Part shown: positions 27,948-38,459 of the stretch, piece by piece
How the letters are laid out: every line of letters starts with the position of its first letter
How positions within the stretch are numbered: the first letter of the stretch is position 1
Origin: Alphaproteobacteria bacterium
Lineage (GTDB): Bacteria > Pseudomonadota > Alphaproteobacteria > Sphingomonadales > Kordiimonadaceae
NCBI GenBank assembly: GCA_006226495.1
Contig: SBGU01000058.1
Span: 1-64,000, forward strand
DNA length: 64,000 bases
Reading direction: 5' to 3'
Position numbers and translations under genes: made by a program
The notes under the pieces: model-generated
What the model was told of the DNA's origin: nothing
Seen by the model: the letters and a program-made list of their open reading frames with translations, nothing else
Databases searched by the model: none

Positions 27948-27956
27948 AGCCCCAAC

Positions 27957-28604
27957 TCAGGCCTTCACGGGCCGCGGCCAGGCCGGGTCTTGCTTTGTTG
28001 CTGCGGCGCTGTCGCGGGCATAGATGCGGTCCATCCAGGCGCTGATATTCGGCCTGTCCCGCAGCATCGCGGCGGTTTCCGGCAATTCGCGCATATAATG
28101 CAGGGTGCAGAACAGGTTGATGTCGGCGTAGGTAATGCCCTCGCCCACCAGCCAGCCTGTGGCGGCAAGCCCGCCCTCGATGATATCCAGTTGTTTCTGC
28201 ATCGGCTGCAGGCATTCGTTCACGACGGTCATGTTCGGTGTGCCGTCCGGATTGCCATAGAAGATATAGGCAAACAGATAGCGCCGGATCATGGTCGGGT
28301 CGATCACCGTGTTGGTGAGGGACACCCACTGATCGACAAGAGCGGCCTGAGCGGGCTCTGCCGGAAAAAGCTTCGGGCCATCGAACACCGTGTCGATATA
28401 TCGCGCGATGGCTGCGGATTCATAAAGCTCGACATCGCCATGGCGCATGACCGGCACCTTGCCAAGCGGGTGGATGGCCGCGACATCGGGCGCATGCGGC
28501 CCCGATTTCTGGAATATATAGGGCACACCCTTTTCTTCGGCAGTCATGACAACCGCACGTCCGAAATTCGACGCCCGCATACTGATGATAACCAGCTCGC
28601 TCAT
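27957..28604 (-). CDS. Glutathione S-transferase family protein
   Basis: 215 residues with the thioredoxin-like N-terminal domain (HPLGKVPVMRHGDVELYESAAIARYID, the glutathione-binding cis-Pro and ESxA) and a helical C-terminal domain. AAGG lies 5 bp before its ATG. It begins 11 bp after the meaB stop, so it is the last gene of the mutA-mutB-meaB operon. The substrate is unknown. Confidence 0.9.
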   Translation of the reverse strand: MSELVIISMRASNFGRAVVMTAEEKGVPYIFQKSGPHAPDVAAIHPLGKVPVMRHGDVELYESAAIARYIDTVFDGPKLFPAEPAQAALVDQWVSLTNTVIDPTMIRRYLFAYIFYGNPDGTPNMTVVNECLQPMQKQLDIIEGGLAATGWLVGEGITYADINLFCTLHYMRELPETAAMLRDRPNISAWMDRIYARDSAAATKQDPAWPRPVKA

Positions 28605-28615
28605 GTGCCTTCCCC

Positions 28616-29602
28616 TCAGCTATGGTAACGCGCCAGAAGGTCCCTCACCCCGGCCGATACCGTCATGCGGCCGCTTCTGACCGCATCTTCGATGTCCGCA
28701 AGTGCTGCGGCGACATTGTCGCTTGCAAAAAAATCGTCCAGCAGGCGGTCGCGGATCTGCGCTTTCAGCCACATCAGGCGCTGGTTTTCGCGCCGTTCGG
28801 CCCGCTCGCCACTCGCTGCCATGATGCGTCTGTGTTTTTCGACCTGCGCCCACAATGCCGGCACGCCATCGCCTGTCAGCCCCGCGCAGGTCACGACCGG
28901 CGGGTGCCAACTCGGGCTCGCATCAGTCAGGATATGCAGCGCCGATTTATATTCCCGCACCGCCTGGGTCAGTTTTTTCTCGAAAATATCCGCCTTGTTG
29001 ACCGCCACCATGTCGGCAAGCTCGAGAATGCCTTTTTTGATGCCCTGCAGTTCGTCACCTGCGCCCGGCAGCATCAGGACCAGGAAAAAATCCACCATAT
29101 CGGCGACCATGGTTTCCGACTGGCCGGTACCGACGGTTTCCACCAGCACCACATCGAAGCCTGCCGCTTCGACGATCACCATGGTTTCACGTGTTGCACG
29201 TGCAACACCTCCAAGCACCCCGGATGACGGACTTGGGCGGATGAACGCCCGCTCATCCGCCGACAGGCGCTCCATGCGGGTCTTGTCGCCCAAAATCGAA
29301 CCGCCGGTACGACCGCTTGACGGGTCGACCGCCAGCACCGCCACCTTGTGACCCTCGCCCAACAGCCAGCAGCCGAGGGATTCTATGAAGGTGGATTTGC
29401 CCACCCCCGGCACGCCGGAGATGCCGACCCGCTGGGCTGCACCCGCATGCGGCAACAAGCGCGCCAGCAGTGCCTGCGCCTTTTCCTGATGCCGGGCATT
29501 ACGGCTTTCAACCAGAGTGATGGCACGCCCTATCATGGCGCGGTTGCCCGCGCGCACACCGTCATACAATTCGTCGATGCTCGGTTGGCCTGCCGCGATC
29601 AC
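28616..29602 (-). CDS. meaB: Methylmalonyl-CoA mutase-associated GTPase MeaB
   Basis: 328-residue P-loop GTPase of the G3E/ArgK class that guards and reloads the B12 cofactor of methylmalonyl-CoA mutase. Walker A GVPGVGKST, the switch GGSILGDKTRM, VETVGTGQS and NKAD are visible. It is 8 bp downstream of mutB, as in other propionate-type operons. Confidence 0.95.
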   Translation of the reverse strand: MIAAGQPSIDELYDGVRAGNRAMIGRAITLVESRNARHQEKAQALLARLLPHAGAAQRVGISGVPGVGKSTFIESLGCWLLGEGHKVAVLAVDPSSGRTGGSILGDKTRMERLSADERAFIRPSPSSGVLGGVARATRETMVIVEAAGFDVVLVETVGTGQSETMVADMVDFFLVLMLPGAGDELQGIKKGILELADMVAVNKADIFEKKLTQAVREYKSALHILTDASPSWHPPVVTCAGLTGDGVPALWAQVEKHRRIMAASGERAERRENQRLMWLKAQIRDRLLDDFFASDNVAAALADIEDAVRSGRMTVSAGVRDLLARYHS

Positions 29603-29610
29603 AAAGCCCC

Positions 29611-31764
29611 CTATTCCGCCGCCTGCGCGTAACCGAGGCGCGTGTTGAGCTTTTCGATAAGCTCTGCCGCCGCGTCTGCCACCACAGTGCCGGGCGGGAA
29701 GATGGCTTCGGCACCCGCAGCGCGCAAGGCATCATAATCCTGCGGCGGGATCACACCACCTGCGACAATCATGATATCGCCCCGGCCCAGCTTGGTGAGC
29801 TCGGCCTTCAGTTCCGGCACCAGGGTCAGGTGGCCGGCAGCAAGCGAAGACGCGCCAATGATATGCACATCGTTTTCAACCGCCTGACGCGCGGCTTCCG
29901 CCGGTGTCTGGAACAGGGGCCCGATATCGACGTCGAAACCAAGGTCGGCAAAGGCGGACGCAATGACCTTCTGGCCACGGTCGTGCCCGTCCTGCCCCAT
30001 TTTGGCGACAAGGATACGCGGGCGGCGGCCATCTTCGGCCTCGAAGGCATCCACAAGCGCATGCACGCGCTTGACCGCCGGATTGTTCTTGCCCACTTCC
30101 GCCTTGTAAACGCCCGTCACTGCCCTGATCTCCGCCTTGTGGCGCCCATAAACCTTTTCAAGCGCATCGGTGATTTCACCCACCGTGGCCATGGCGCGCG
30201 CCGCATCCACCGCAAGCGCAAGCAGGTTACCCTCGCGCCTTTCGGCGGCGGTCGTCAAGGCCTTCAGGGTTTCAGCGACCTTGCCGCTGTCGCGTTCCGC
30301 CTTCAGGCGCGCGAGCTTTTCAAGCTGGCGGGCACGCACCGCGGAATTGTCGACCTTCAGGACATCCACTTCCTCCGTTTCATCAAGACGATATTTGTTC
30401 ACGCCCACCACGGTCTGGCGACCGCTGTCGATGCGGGCCTGGGTGCGTGCGGCGGCATCTTCGATGCGCAGTTTGGGGATGCCGGCTTCAATGGCCTTGG
30501 CCATGCCGCCCTGGGCTTCCACTTCCTGGATATGTCCCCAGGCCTTCCGGGCCAGGTCGGCGGTCAGGCGTTCGACATAATAGCTGCCGCCCCAGGGGTC
30601 GATGATACGGCTGGTGCCGGTTTCCTGCTGGATGAACAATTGCGTGTTGCGGGCAATGCGCGCCGAAAAGTCGGTCGGCAGTGCCAGCGCTTCATCAAGC
30701 GCATTGGTATGCAGGCTTTGGGTATGACCCTGCGCCGCCGCCAGCGCCTCGATACAGGTGCGGGTGACATTGTTATAGACATCCTGCGCAGTCAGCGACC
30801 AGCCGGAGGTCTGGCAATGGGTCCTGAGCGACAGGGACTTGTCCGATTTCGGTTCGAACTGTTTCACCAGCCTGGCCCACAGCATGCGCGCGGCGCGCAT
30901 CTTGGCCACTTCCATGAAATAGTTCATGCCGATGGCCCAGAAGAAGCTGAGGCGCGGCGCGAAGGCATCAACATTCAGGCCCGCATTCACCCCGGCACGC
31001 AGATATTCGACACCGTCGGCCAGCGTATAGGCAAGCTCAAGGTCCGCGGTCGCACCAGCTTCCTGCATATGATAGCCGGAAATGGATATGCTGTTGAATT
31101 TCGGCATGTTTTCCGACGTATAGGCGAAAATGTCCGAGATGATGCGCATGGAAGGCGCCGGCGGGAAGATATAGGTATTCCGGACCATGAACTCCTTCAG
31201 GATATCGTTCTGGATGGTACCGGCGAGCTGTTCGGGTTTCACACCCTGCTCTTCCGCCGCAACAATATAAAGGGCCAGGATTGGCAAGACCGCGCCATTC
31301 ATGGTCATGGACACCGACATCTGGTCCAGAGGAATGCCGTCGAACAGGGTGCGCATGTCATAGATGCTGTCGATCGCGACACCTGCCATGCCCACGTCGC
31401 CCACCACACGCGGATGGTCGCTGTCGTAGCCCCGGTGGGTGGCCAGGTCGAACGCCACCGACAGGCCCTTTTGCCCCGCCGCCAGATTGCGGCGATAGAA
31501 AGCGTTGCTGTCCTCGGCGGTCGAGAAACCGGCATACTGGCGCACGGTCCAGGGCCGGGTCACATACATGGTGGGATACGGCCCCCTGAGAAACGGCGGC
31601 AGACCGGGGCGCGTGTCGAGGAAATCGAGGTCCGCGGTATCCTGCTGGCCATAAGCCGGGCGCACAGCAATGCCTTCGGGCGTGTGCCAGCTTTCGCCAC
31701 CTGCACCTGCCGCCGCGGCAACCGTTTCGAAGTCAAGTTTGGAAAAGTCGGGAATCCGGCTCAT
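29611..31764 (-). CDS. mutB: Methylmalonyl-CoA mutase, large subunit
   Basis: Adenosylcobalamin-dependent isomerase that converts (R)-methylmalonyl-CoA to succinyl-CoA. The 717 residues have the TIM-barrel ([20 protein letters not shown]) and the C-terminal B12-binding domain with the base-off motif DGHDRG at 592-597 (His594 is the cobalt ligand). Its ATG overlaps the mutA stop by 4 bp (ATGA). Confidence 0.97.
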   Translation of the reverse strand: MSRIPDFSKLDFETVAAAAGAGGESWHTPEGIAVRPAYGQQDTADLDFLDTRPGLPPFLRGPYPTMYVTRPWTVRQYAGFSTAEDSNAFYRRNLAAGQKGLSVAFDLATHRGYDSDHPRVVGDVGMAGVAIDSIYDMRTLFDGIPLDQMSVSMTMNGAVLPILALYIVAAEEQGVKPEQLAGTIQNDILKEFMVRNTYIFPPAPSMRIISDIFAYTSENMPKFNSISISGYHMQEAGATADLELAYTLADGVEYLRAGVNAGLNVDAFAPRLSFFWAIGMNYFMEVAKMRAARMLWARLVKQFEPKSDKSLSLRTHCQTSGWSLTAQDVYNNVTRTCIEALAAAQGHTQSLHTNALDEALALPTDFSARIARNTQLFIQQETGTSRIIDPWGGSYYVERLTADLARKAWGHIQEVEAQGGMAKAIEAGIPKLRIEDAAARTQARIDSGRQTVVGVNKYRLDETEEVDVLKVDNSAVRARQLEKLARLKAERDSGKVAETLKALTTAAERREGNLLALAVDAARAMATVGEITDALEKVYGRHKAEIRAVTGVYKAEVGKNNPAVKRVHALVDAFEAEDGRRPRILVAKMGQDGHDRGQKVIASAFADLGFDVDIGPLFQTPAEAARQAVENDVHIIGASSLAAGHLTLVPELKAELTKLGRGDIMIVAGGVIPPQDYDALRAAGAEAIFPPGTVVADAAAELIEKLNTRLGYAQAAE

Positions 31765-33617
31765 TTCGCGTCTCCCAGAAACTCGAGCGCGGCACCGAGC
31801 GTCGCCAGCACGTCGCAGCCCATATAGATGGTTTCGTCAATACCTGCAGCCTGGTACGGTCCCATGTCGGCTGGCCGCCCGGCGAGGTAAAGCCGTTTGC
31901 AGCCTGCCGCCTTCAGGGCCTTCGCAACCTCAAGGCCAAGGTCTTCATACTGGGCATCCGTACCGCAGATGATCGCTGCGGCAGCGCCGGACCTGGCGAA
32001 AGCGTCTGCGGCTGAGGTCGCATCCGCGAAACCCGGTGTGGCGATGGCCTCAATCCCGCCGGCTTCGAAGAAATTCTTGGCGAAGGTTGCCCGCGCCGTA
32101 TGATCGGCCACACGCCCCAGGTTCGCGAGGAAGATGGTCGGCCGTTTCCCTGTGCGCGCCAGCAGTTCGTCGCTCCCAAAACGCAGCATCTCGAATTCCT
32201 CCGCCGTGCGGTGGAACGGCAGCGGCGCAAGATAGTCACCCGCCGGTGCCACATCCTCGCGCCAGGGCGCCATGTCCCCCACGCCATTCAACGGCTTTTC
32301 ATGAATGTCCGGGAACTCGGACACCCCGGTTGCGGCTTCCTTGCGCTTCGCGATACTGGCGCGGCGCGCGTCCCAGGCGACGGCCAGATCGGCGGCGACT
32401 GTGCCGGACCTGAGCGCGGCGACAACGCCTCCAGCGGATTCGATTTTCTGGAAATATTTCCAGGCCTTATCGCACAGTTCTGATGTGATGGATTCAAATG
32501 CGAACGCGCCGGCTGCAGGGTCGGCAACCCGCGACAGGTTGCTTTCTTCCTGCAGGATCACCTGAATATTCCGTGCGATCCTGTCAGCCGAAACCGACGG
32601 CAGGCCAAGAAGTGTGTCGTGCGGCAGGATACAGATACTGTCGGCGCCCCCGACGGCTGCACCAAAGCAGGCTGCGGTGCCGCGCAGGATATTCACCCAC
32701 GGGTCCTTGACCGTCATCATGCGAAGGGAACCGACCGCATTGACCGGCGACACTGTCTCTGCCTTGGCACCACACGCCGCCAGGATACGCGCCCAGAGGC
32801 GCCGCACGGCCCGGAATTTGGCAACCGTGAAATAGATGTCGGCATCGGCTGAAAGGGTTAACATCACCTGTTTGGCGGCAGTGTCGATATCCAGGCCCGC
32901 GGCTTCCATCGCCCGCAGGTAGGCGACGCCCGTCGCGAGGATGAGGCCCAGTTCCTGCGCCTCGGTTGCCCCCGCCCCGTGGTAGGGACTACCGGAGGCG
33001 GTGAAGGTGACAACATGGCCATAGCCTTTGCCGGCTACGTCCGCCGCAATGCCGGCCGCATCGGCGACAGCATCTTCAACGGGCGACAGCAGGCGCCCGG
33101 TTTGTGCAAGCGTGCCAACCGGGTCGGCCCCCAGCGAGGCCGCAGCGTCTGCGGGCGCCGTACCGGCTGCGCCATAAAGGGCAACAAGCGCCTTCGCGGC
33201 GTCTGCAAAGGCTTCACCGGGCAACAGCGCCACGCGCGCCATATTGAGATAGACCCCCTCCAGCGCCGCGCCAAGATTTGCGGGGCTGATGCCCGGGCAG
33301 ACACCGGCTTCGATGCGAATGGCGAAGGAGGTCGCGCCGCGTTCCAGCGCGGTCAGGATGCTTTTGTTGCAGGCCACCGCGTCCGTATGCCAATGCGCGG
33401 TGGTGATATCCCAAAGGCCGGCGCGCGTACTGGCCTGCGGCTCGATCCGGGCGTTCGCGGGTGTGTATAGCGCGTTTACCTGAATACCGTCATAGGACCG
33501 GCTGGTCATGGCACGGTCGAAATCCTTGCCGGCCAGGGTCTTTTCCACGAGCGTGCGCCAGGCCGCGTCGGTTGCCGGGGCAAATTCACCCGCCAGTTTC
33601 AACTCACTCTCTGACAT
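31761..33617 (-). CDS. mutA: Methylmalonyl-CoA mutase, small subunit
   Basis: Non-catalytic partner of MutB in the heterodimer, 618 residues. It keeps the barrel and Rossmann-like domains but lacks the DxHxxG cobalt-ligand motif (the equivalent segment reads [12 protein letters not shown]), as expected for the beta subunit. First gene of the operon mutA-mutB-meaB-gst. The promoter must lie in the 78-bp gap before it. Confidence 0.95.
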   Translation of the reverse strand: MSESELKLAGEFAPATDAAWRTLVEKTLAGKDFDRAMTSRSYDGIQVNALYTPANARIEPQASTRAGLWDITTAHWHTDAVACNKSILTALERGATSFAIRIEAGVCPGISPANLGAALEGVYLNMARVALLPGEAFADAAKALVALYGAAGTAPADAAASLGADPVGTLAQTGRLLSPVEDAVADAAGIAADVAGKGYGHVVTFTASGSPYHGAGATEAQELGLILATGVAYLRAMEAAGLDIDTAAKQVMLTLSADADIYFTVAKFRAVRRLWARILAACGAKAETVSPVNAVGSLRMMTVKDPWVNILRGTAACFGAAVGGADSICILPHDTLLGLPSVSADRIARNIQVILQEESNLSRVADPAAGAFAFESITSELCDKAWKYFQKIESAGGVVAALRSGTVAADLAVAWDARRASIAKRKEAATGVSEFPDIHEKPLNGVGDMAPWREDVAPAGDYLAPLPFHRTAEEFEMLRFGSDELLARTGKRPTIFLANLGRVADHTARATFAKNFFEAGGIEAIATPGFADATSAADAFARSGAAAAIICGTDAQYEDLGLEVAKALKAAGCKRLYLAGRPADMGPYQAAGIDETIYMGCDVLATLGAALEFLGDAK

Positions 33618-33695
33618 TGGGACCTTCCCTTTTCTTTTCTTCAGGTTACCAATATTTACGGCGGCTGCCCAACAAAAGCGCCGCTTGCAGGCCTG

Positions 33696-34502
33696 CTAGA
33701 CCGAACTGACCAGCCGGATGGTCGCCAGTACCAGAAACAGGCCAAACGCGATGCTGAGCACCTTTTTGGGCAGCCTGTGGGCAACCTTCGCCCCCACGGG
33801 TGCCATGACTACCGCCGCGACAGCGACTGTTGCCGCGGACGGCAGGTGGATGAACCCGGCCATGCCTGCGGGCAGGCCCGCCACACCCCAGCCGTTCACC
33901 AGATAACCCATGCCGGCTGCCATGCTGATCACAAGTCCGATCAGCGAAGCTGTGCCCACCGCCCGGTGGATCGGCACGTTATAGAGGGTCATGTAAGGCA
34001 CGGAGAAACTGCCGCCACCAATACCCATGACGGCGGAAAAAAAGCCGATAATGCCGGGGTTAAAGTAGCGGAAAAATCCACGCGGCAGATTTTCGCCCAG
34101 TTTCCAGCGGTCGAACGGCAACAGCATCTTGGCAGCAAGAAATGCCGCAAGGGTCGCGAAAATATAAACAAGCTCTGCGGTCTTCAGCATTTTTGCGAAA
34201 TAACTGCCCAGCACGGCACCAAGGGCAACCGCCCACCACCAGTCCTTCACCACATGCCAATCGACACCACCCTTTTTATGGTGCGCCCAAACGGACGAAC
34301 TGTTGGTGGCGATAATGATGGTCAGGGACGTGGCAATGGCCACATGCATGCGCCATTCGTGCGGCACACCGATATCGGCAAACACCACGAACAGGGCCGG
34401 GATAGTGACAATGCCGCCCCCGATACCCAGCAGGCCCGCCAGGAAACCGGCCACAAGGCCCGCCCCCACCAGCGGCAGCAGATGTGTCAGGATATCGTGC
34501 AA
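33696..34502 (-). CDS. Sulfite exporter TauE/SafE family membrane protein
   Basis: About 268 residues with seven or eight hydrophobic segments. The two family repeats show as AGFLAGLLGIGGGIVTIPAL and FFSAVMGIGGGSFSVPYMTL. The start is a TTG codon (34500-34502) 8 bp after AAGGGA; a further 23 in-frame codons upstream do not look like protein. The substrate cannot be assigned (sulfite, sulfonates and others are known for the family). Confidence 0.88.
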   Translation of the reverse strand: MHDILTHLLPLVGAGLVAGFLAGLLGIGGGIVTIPALFVVFADIGVPHEWRMHVAIATSLTIIIATNSSSVWAHHKKGGVDWHVVKDWWWAVALGAVLGSYFAKMLKTAELVYIFATLAAFLAAKMLLPFDRWKLGENLPRGFFRYFNPGIIGFFSAVMGIGGGSFSVPYMTLYNVPIHRAVGTASLIGLVISMAAGMGYLVNGWGVAGLPAGMAGFIHLPSAATVAVAAVVMAPVGAKVAHRLPKKVLSIAFGLFLVLATIRLVSSV

Positions 34503-34636
34503 AACATGTCCCTTCCCTTGGTCCCGCAGGCGCCCGCAGCACCCGGCGGCAACTTTACTGCACCGCAGCATTTTCGCAAGGAGAGAATCCTGCTGTCTGT
34601 GCTAGACTGCTCCCGTCACCTGTGGGGAGAGCAGAA

Positions 34637-34954
34637 ATGGAACGCCTTGTCATGGTTGCCTACCGCCCGAAACCTGGCGAGCGCATGGCGCTTGCCGACC
34701 TGGTACGCCGGCATCATGCCTGCCTGGATGCGGAAGGTCTGGTTAGCCCGCGCAAGCCCGTGGCCATGACCGCGCGCGATGGCACCATCATCGAGATTTT
34801 CGGCTGGAAGTCCGCGCAAGCGATTGATGCCGCCCATGCAAACCCGGCGGTACAGGAGCTATGGCAGCAGTTTGCCCAGGTATGCGACTATGTGCCGGTT
34901 GCGGACGTAGCCGAGGCGCACGCCATGTTTTCCGAATTCACACCCCTGCCCTGA
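34637..34954 (+). CDS. Small uncharacterised protein, possible dimeric alpha-beta barrel
   Basis: 105 residues starting [16 protein letters not shown] with GGGAGAG upstream. The pattern [10 protein letters not shown]...[17 protein letters not shown]...[17 protein letters not shown]...[11 protein letters not shown] resembles the antibiotic-biosynthesis monooxygenase/Dabb-type barrel. Identity is uncertain. Divergent from the TauE gene and followed by a bidirectional hairpin. Confidence 0.7.
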   Translation: MERLVMVAYRPKPGERMALADLVRRHHACLDAEGLVSPRKPVAMTARDGTIIEIFGWKSAQAIDAAHANPAVQELWQQFAQVCDYVPVADVAEAHAMFSEFTPLP

Positions 34955-34964
34955 GGCAAAAAGA

Positions 34965-34994
34965 AAACCGCCGGGGCAGATGCCACGGCGGTTT
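34965..34994. terminator. Bidirectional terminator between 34637-34954 and tRNA-Pro
   Basis: The stem AAACCGCCG/CGGCGGTTT has T-rich sequence on both sides. It serves the plus-strand gene ending at 34954 and the minus-strand tRNA-Pro transcript. Confidence 0.75.
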
Positions 34995-34998
34995 CTTT

Positions 34999-35075
<77 letters not shown>

Positions 35076-35110
35076 ACAAGGATAGCATTTGGGGGTCTTG
35101 GGTGGCGCGC

Positions 35111-35139
35111 ACTATAGCCAGCACCCCATGGCACTGCAA
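35111..35139 (-). promoter_or_regulatory. Putative promoter of tRNA-Pro
   Basis: On the minus strand TTGCAG (35134-35139) and TATAGT (35111-35116) are 17 bp apart, 35 bp before the tRNA. Confidence 0.5.
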
Positions 35140-35158
35140 TAGCTGTTTTTCGAAAATT

Positions 35159-36760
35159 TCAGCCTTCTTTCAGCACACTCCGGTGCGCCTGAAATGCGGT
35201 GCGGGCCGGATGGCGCTTGCGCTGGCGTGTGTGCAGGTAGCGGTTCAGCGCCGCCACCAGCAGTACCGCCGTTTCTTCGCCGACAAATGCCAGCAACCGT
35301 TCTGTGGCACAAAGCGCCTTCAGCCGGTGTACACCGAAGATATAATCGCCTTCATCCATGTTGAAGAGTGCGGCCTTTTCCGTGGCAAAAAATGCTTCCC
35401 TGTCGTCCACCAGATAGGCCCGCCAATCGACATCGGCCAGGAAGCCGGCATTGCGACCGACAAAACAGGCCATCTGCAACAGGCCTGACTGCCAATATCC
35501 TGAATTGCGGCTGGCATGGACATGCACGGCCTCGGCAAATGTCAGCGCGTGGGTGAAATCCAGCCAGCCGACATTCTGGGCAATCGACTGTTCGACCCGC
35601 TCCTGAAGCCCCAGATCAAACCGCAGCATATTGAGGGCACTTGCCGCCAGCAGTTGTTCCCACAGGGGCAGCGGTGTGGCCGTGGCCCCGGCGGTCATGG
35701 CCAGCACGGACCGGACCGACTGGCCGGAAAGCGCTGCAGCATCAGGCACGGGGCCGGCGCCAGCGGTTTGCGCAAGATAGTCACCGAATTGGCGAAATTC
35801 GGGGATCAGGTCCTCGCGCGCGGCATTGCACAAATAGCGTGCCATCTGCAGCGCCAGGGTTTCCTCGACATCCGGCCCGAGCCGCGCAATCAGGCGTTCC
35901 GCCTTCATGACATAAATGGCCGGATGCCCGAACCCCGCATAGTGCGCGAACAGGACCGCGAGAAAATCGGGCGCCAGGTCCTCATAGCCGAGCCCGGCTT
36001 GAAACGCGCCCCGTACCAGGGCCAGTGCGCGATCCTGGTCCATGGCCTCGATCGCGCCCCTCAGCGCCGCGTGCGAAAAGGCCAGGGCCTCTGTGCCAAC
36101 GGGCGCTTTCGGGCTGAACAGGCAGTCCCAGGAGAAATGGGCGAAGGCTTCAAGGAAAGCACCCAGCCGCAGTTCAGGATCGTCGCCCGCCAGTGCCATC
36201 CAGTCGGACAGGCCGGCCTGAGCATGGGTAAGCCCCTGCTCCAGCCGGTCGCGGCTGTTGTTGACGACACGGACCGCTGCGGCTTCAAAGGGTTCCCCGG
36301 CTTTCGCGAGACGGCTCAGGGAGCGCGCGATGCGTTCATAGTCATGCTCGGCCATGGCCTCTTCAAGCTCGGTATAGGCACGCGCCTTCAGGGCATCGGC
36401 AGGTTCCGGTGTGATGTCGATCCACAAGTCGTCGCTCCGCCGTTCGATACGATAGGTGCGGACCGGGTCGCGGCCCTGAAGGGTCTTGCCGCTTTTGAGA
36501 TCGAAGGTCCAGCCGTGCCAATTGCAGGCCAGCACACAGTCGCTTTTCAGGCTGCCTTCCGAGAGCGGGAAACCTTCATGCGGGCAGCGATTGTTGATCG
36601 CATACAGGCCGCTTTCGGTCTCAAACACCACGATCTGGCGGCCCGCTATCTTAAAAACAGCGCGGCCCTTGCCCGCCAGCGCCTCAGCAGGCCACAGCTT
36701 TTGCCAGCCGCCGAAGGGCCCCTGGATGACCCTGGATTGGATTTCTTGTTGCTGTTGCAT
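35159..36760 (-). CDS. Rieske [2Fe-2S] protein with a large helical C-terminal region
   Basis: 533 residues. Residues 20-110 form a Rieske domain with both cluster motifs, CPH (Cys59, His61) and CNWH (Cys79, His82). The remaining 420 residues are mostly helical and lack the mononuclear-iron catalytic domain of ring-hydroxylating oxygenases. Two histidine-rich motifs, YAGFGHPAIY and DFTHALTFAEAVHVH, and their spacing recall the questin-oxidase-like (AflY) family, but that is only a resemblance. No signal peptide. It is divergent from a SufR-like Fe-S regulator 186 bp away, which suggests iron-sulfur or redox control. The physiological role is unknown. Confidence 0.85.
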   Translation of the reverse strand: MQQQQEIQSRVIQGPFGGWQKLWPAEALAGKGRAVFKIAGRQIVVFETESGLYAINNRCPHEGFPLSEGSLKSDCVLACNWHGWTFDLKSGKTLQGRDPVRTYRIERRSDDLWIDITPEPADALKARAYTELEEAMAEHDYERIARSLSRLAKAGEPFEAAAVRVVNNSRDRLEQGLTHAQAGLSDWMALAGDDPELRLGAFLEAFAHFSWDCLFSPKAPVGTEALAFSHAALRGAIEAMDQDRALALVRGAFQAGLGYEDLAPDFLAVLFAHYAGFGHPAIYVMKAERLIARLGPDVEETLALQMARYLCNAAREDLIPEFRQFGDYLAQTAGAGPVPDAAALSGQSVRSVLAMTAGATATPLPLWEQLLAASALNMLRFDLGLQERVEQSIAQNVGWLDFTHALTFAEAVHVHASRNSGYWQSGLLQMACFVGRNAGFLADVDWRAYLVDDREAFFATEKAALFNMDEGDYIFGVHRLKALCATERLLAFVGEETAVLLVAALNRYLHTRQRKRHPARTAFQAHRSVLKEG

Positions 36761-36946
36761 GATGACTGTTCCCTCTGCTGTCGTATCCCGGACCGGATTT
36801 TTCCGTATTCAACCCACGCTCTGTCGGCGCCCATCGCCGCCTCCTTTTTGTAAAGGAATAACTTTATAAATTATCAAATAGACCTGCCTGTTGATTTTTT
36901 CAATATTTTTCTTTAGAAATAAAAACGAACAGAGCTAAGGACATAT

Positions 36947-37576
36947 ATGAACACGCGCGAAACCATCCTCACTGAGCTGAAACGCCGCGGAAATGCGCGC
37001 GCGGATGAGCTTGCAAAAGCCCTGTCCCTGACCGCGATGGCGGTGCGCCAGCATCTGTACCAGATGCAGGAAGAAGGTGTGGTCACCTGCTGCGCTGAGG
37101 CGACCCCGGGCCGGGGCCGCCCTGCCAAACATTGGGAACTGACCCAAAAGGCCGACGTCTATTTCCCCGACACCCACCGCGACCTGTCGCTTGATATTAT
37201 CGACAGCATCCGCGCCACCCTGGGCGAAGACGGGCTGAACGCCCTGATCGAACACAGAACGGGAAAGCAGAAAGCCCGCTATGACACCGCGATGAACGGA
37301 GCCCATACCCTGCGCGCGCGGCTAGACATTCTCGCAGCCGAGCGCGTGCGTGAAGGCTATATGGCAGAGGTGACCGAAGCCGAGGACGGCAGCCTGTTGC
37401 TCCTGGAAAATCATTGCCCGATCTGCGAGGCCGCAAAAGCTTGCAGCGGCCTGTGCCGACAGGAACTGTCGCTGTTTCGGGACCTGCTGGCGGACGAAGG
37501 CATGGTCGAGCGCACCGAGCACGCCCTGTCCGGCGGCCGCCGCTGTGCCTACCGCATCAGCCCATTAGACAAATAA
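36947..37576 (+). CDS. SufR-like winged-helix transcriptional regulator with Fe-S cysteines
   Basis: 209 residues. The N-terminal winged helix is TRETILTELKRRGNARADELAKALSLTAMAVRQHL with a GRGRPAKHWELT wing. The C-terminal sensor has cysteines at 157, 160, 166, 170 and 200 (HCPIC, CSGLC, RRC), spaced like the cluster-binding cysteines of SufR. AAGGA is 6 bp upstream of the ATG. No suf genes are nearby; the only adjacent target is the divergent Rieske gene. Confidence 0.85.
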   Translation: MNTRETILTELKRRGNARADELAKALSLTAMAVRQHLYQMQEEGVVTCCAEATPGRGRPAKHWELTQKADVYFPDTHRDLSLDIIDSIRATLGEDGLNALIEHRTGKQKARYDTAMNGAHTLRARLDILAAERVREGYMAEVTEAEDGSLLLLENHCPICEAAKACSGLCRQELSLFRDLLADEGMVERTEHALSGGRRCAYRISPLDK

Positions 37577-37613
37577 TTCCATAGAATTACGGGATTACCC
37601 CGTGGGGCATTTT

Positions 37614-38078
37614 TCAGGAGAGCTGTGCGCGAATGCGCTTAAGCCGTGCCAGAACGGCCCTGAGGTCACTGGGGTCCCCTGCAACTGCTTCTTGCCCGCC
37701 CTCGTCCGGTGCGGCATTTTCATCGGGTTCGACGACCGCATGAACCGGCTCGTCACCCGCTTCGTAAGGCTGGCCAAGCGCCTGCGCGATGGTAGCCTTC
37801 AGTCCCTGCGCCTTGAAGAGATTCTGCACGCCACGGATGGTATAACCGTCCGCATGCAGCAACTGTTTGATGGCCGAGATCAATTGCACATCATCCGGCC
37901 GATAATAGCGCCGGTTGCCGCCACGCTTCAGCGGACGGATCTGTGTGAATTTGCTTTCCCAGAAACGCAACACATGCTGCGGCAAATCTAGCTCGTCGGC
38001 GACTTCGGAGATGGTCCGGAATGCCTCGCGCCCTTTGCCGCCGCGCAGCCTTCCTTCGCTCTCGGCAGAATTGGTCAC
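37614..38078 (-). CDS. MerR family transcriptional regulator
   Basis: 154 residues with a MerR DNA-binding domain at the N terminus: [43 protein letters not shown]. The second half is acidic and disordered and lacks metal-binding cysteines, so the effector is unknown. It follows ihfA at 17 bp, the conserved alphaproteobacterial ihfA-merR pair. Confidence 0.92.
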   Translation of the reverse strand: MTNSAESEGRLRGGKGREAFRTISEVADELDLPQHVLRFWESKFTQIRPLKRGGNRRYYRPDDVQLISAIKQLLHADGYTIRGVQNLFKAQGLKATIAQALGQPYEAGDEPVHAVVEPDENAAPDEGGQEAVAGDPSDLRAVLARLKRIRAQLS

Positions 38079-38095
38079 CTAGATGCTCCCGGCAC

Positions 38096-38386
38096 TCAGC
38101 TGTTGATGCGATCCTTCATGACCTGGCTCGGGCGGAAGACGAGCACACGGCGCGGATCGATCGGTACTTCTTCGCCGGTCTTGGGATTGCGCCCCATGCG
38201 ACCGTTCTTTTCGCGCACCAGGAAGCTGCCGAAGGACGAAATCTTGACATTGTCGCCCCCGACCAGGCAGTCGGAAATCTCGTTGAGAACGGCTTCCACG
38301 AGCTCGGCGGACTCGTTGCGCGACAACCCGACCTCTTCATAGACCGCTTCGGTCAGGTCGGCTCGGGTCAGTGTCTTGTTGCTCAT
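38096..38386 (-). CDS. ihfA: Integration host factor subunit alpha
   Basis: 96-residue DNA-bending protein that pairs with IhfB. It shows the HU/IHF fold with [25 protein letters not shown] and the family C terminus [14 protein letters not shown] at 38384-38386 has GGGGG 6 bp upstream; the frame is open further to 38413. A good sigma-70 promoter lies upstream (38431-38459), and no fabH gene intervenes between plsX and ihfA. Confidence 0.96.
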   Translation of the reverse strand: MSNKTLTRADLTEAVYEEVGLSRNESAELVEAVLNEISDCLVGGDNVKISSFGSFLVREKNGRMGRNPKTGEEVPIDPRRVLVFRPSQVMKDRINS

Positions 38387-38430
38387 ATCGGCCCCCTCAT
38401 GGATGACAGGCATGCTTCTACACCAGTAAA

Positions 38431-38459
38431 AAGCTAATCGAACGCCCGCGGAGAGTCAA
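38431..38459 (-). promoter_or_regulatory. Putative sigma-70 promoter of ihfA
   Basis: On the minus strand TTGACT (38454-38459) and TAGCTT (38431-38436) are separated by exactly 17 bp. This places the transcription start about 37 bp before ihfA. Confidence 0.55.

Noticed and set aside
29830-31827. 665-codon open frame antisense to mutB
   Set aside because: Shadow frame opposite an intact, motif-bearing enzyme.
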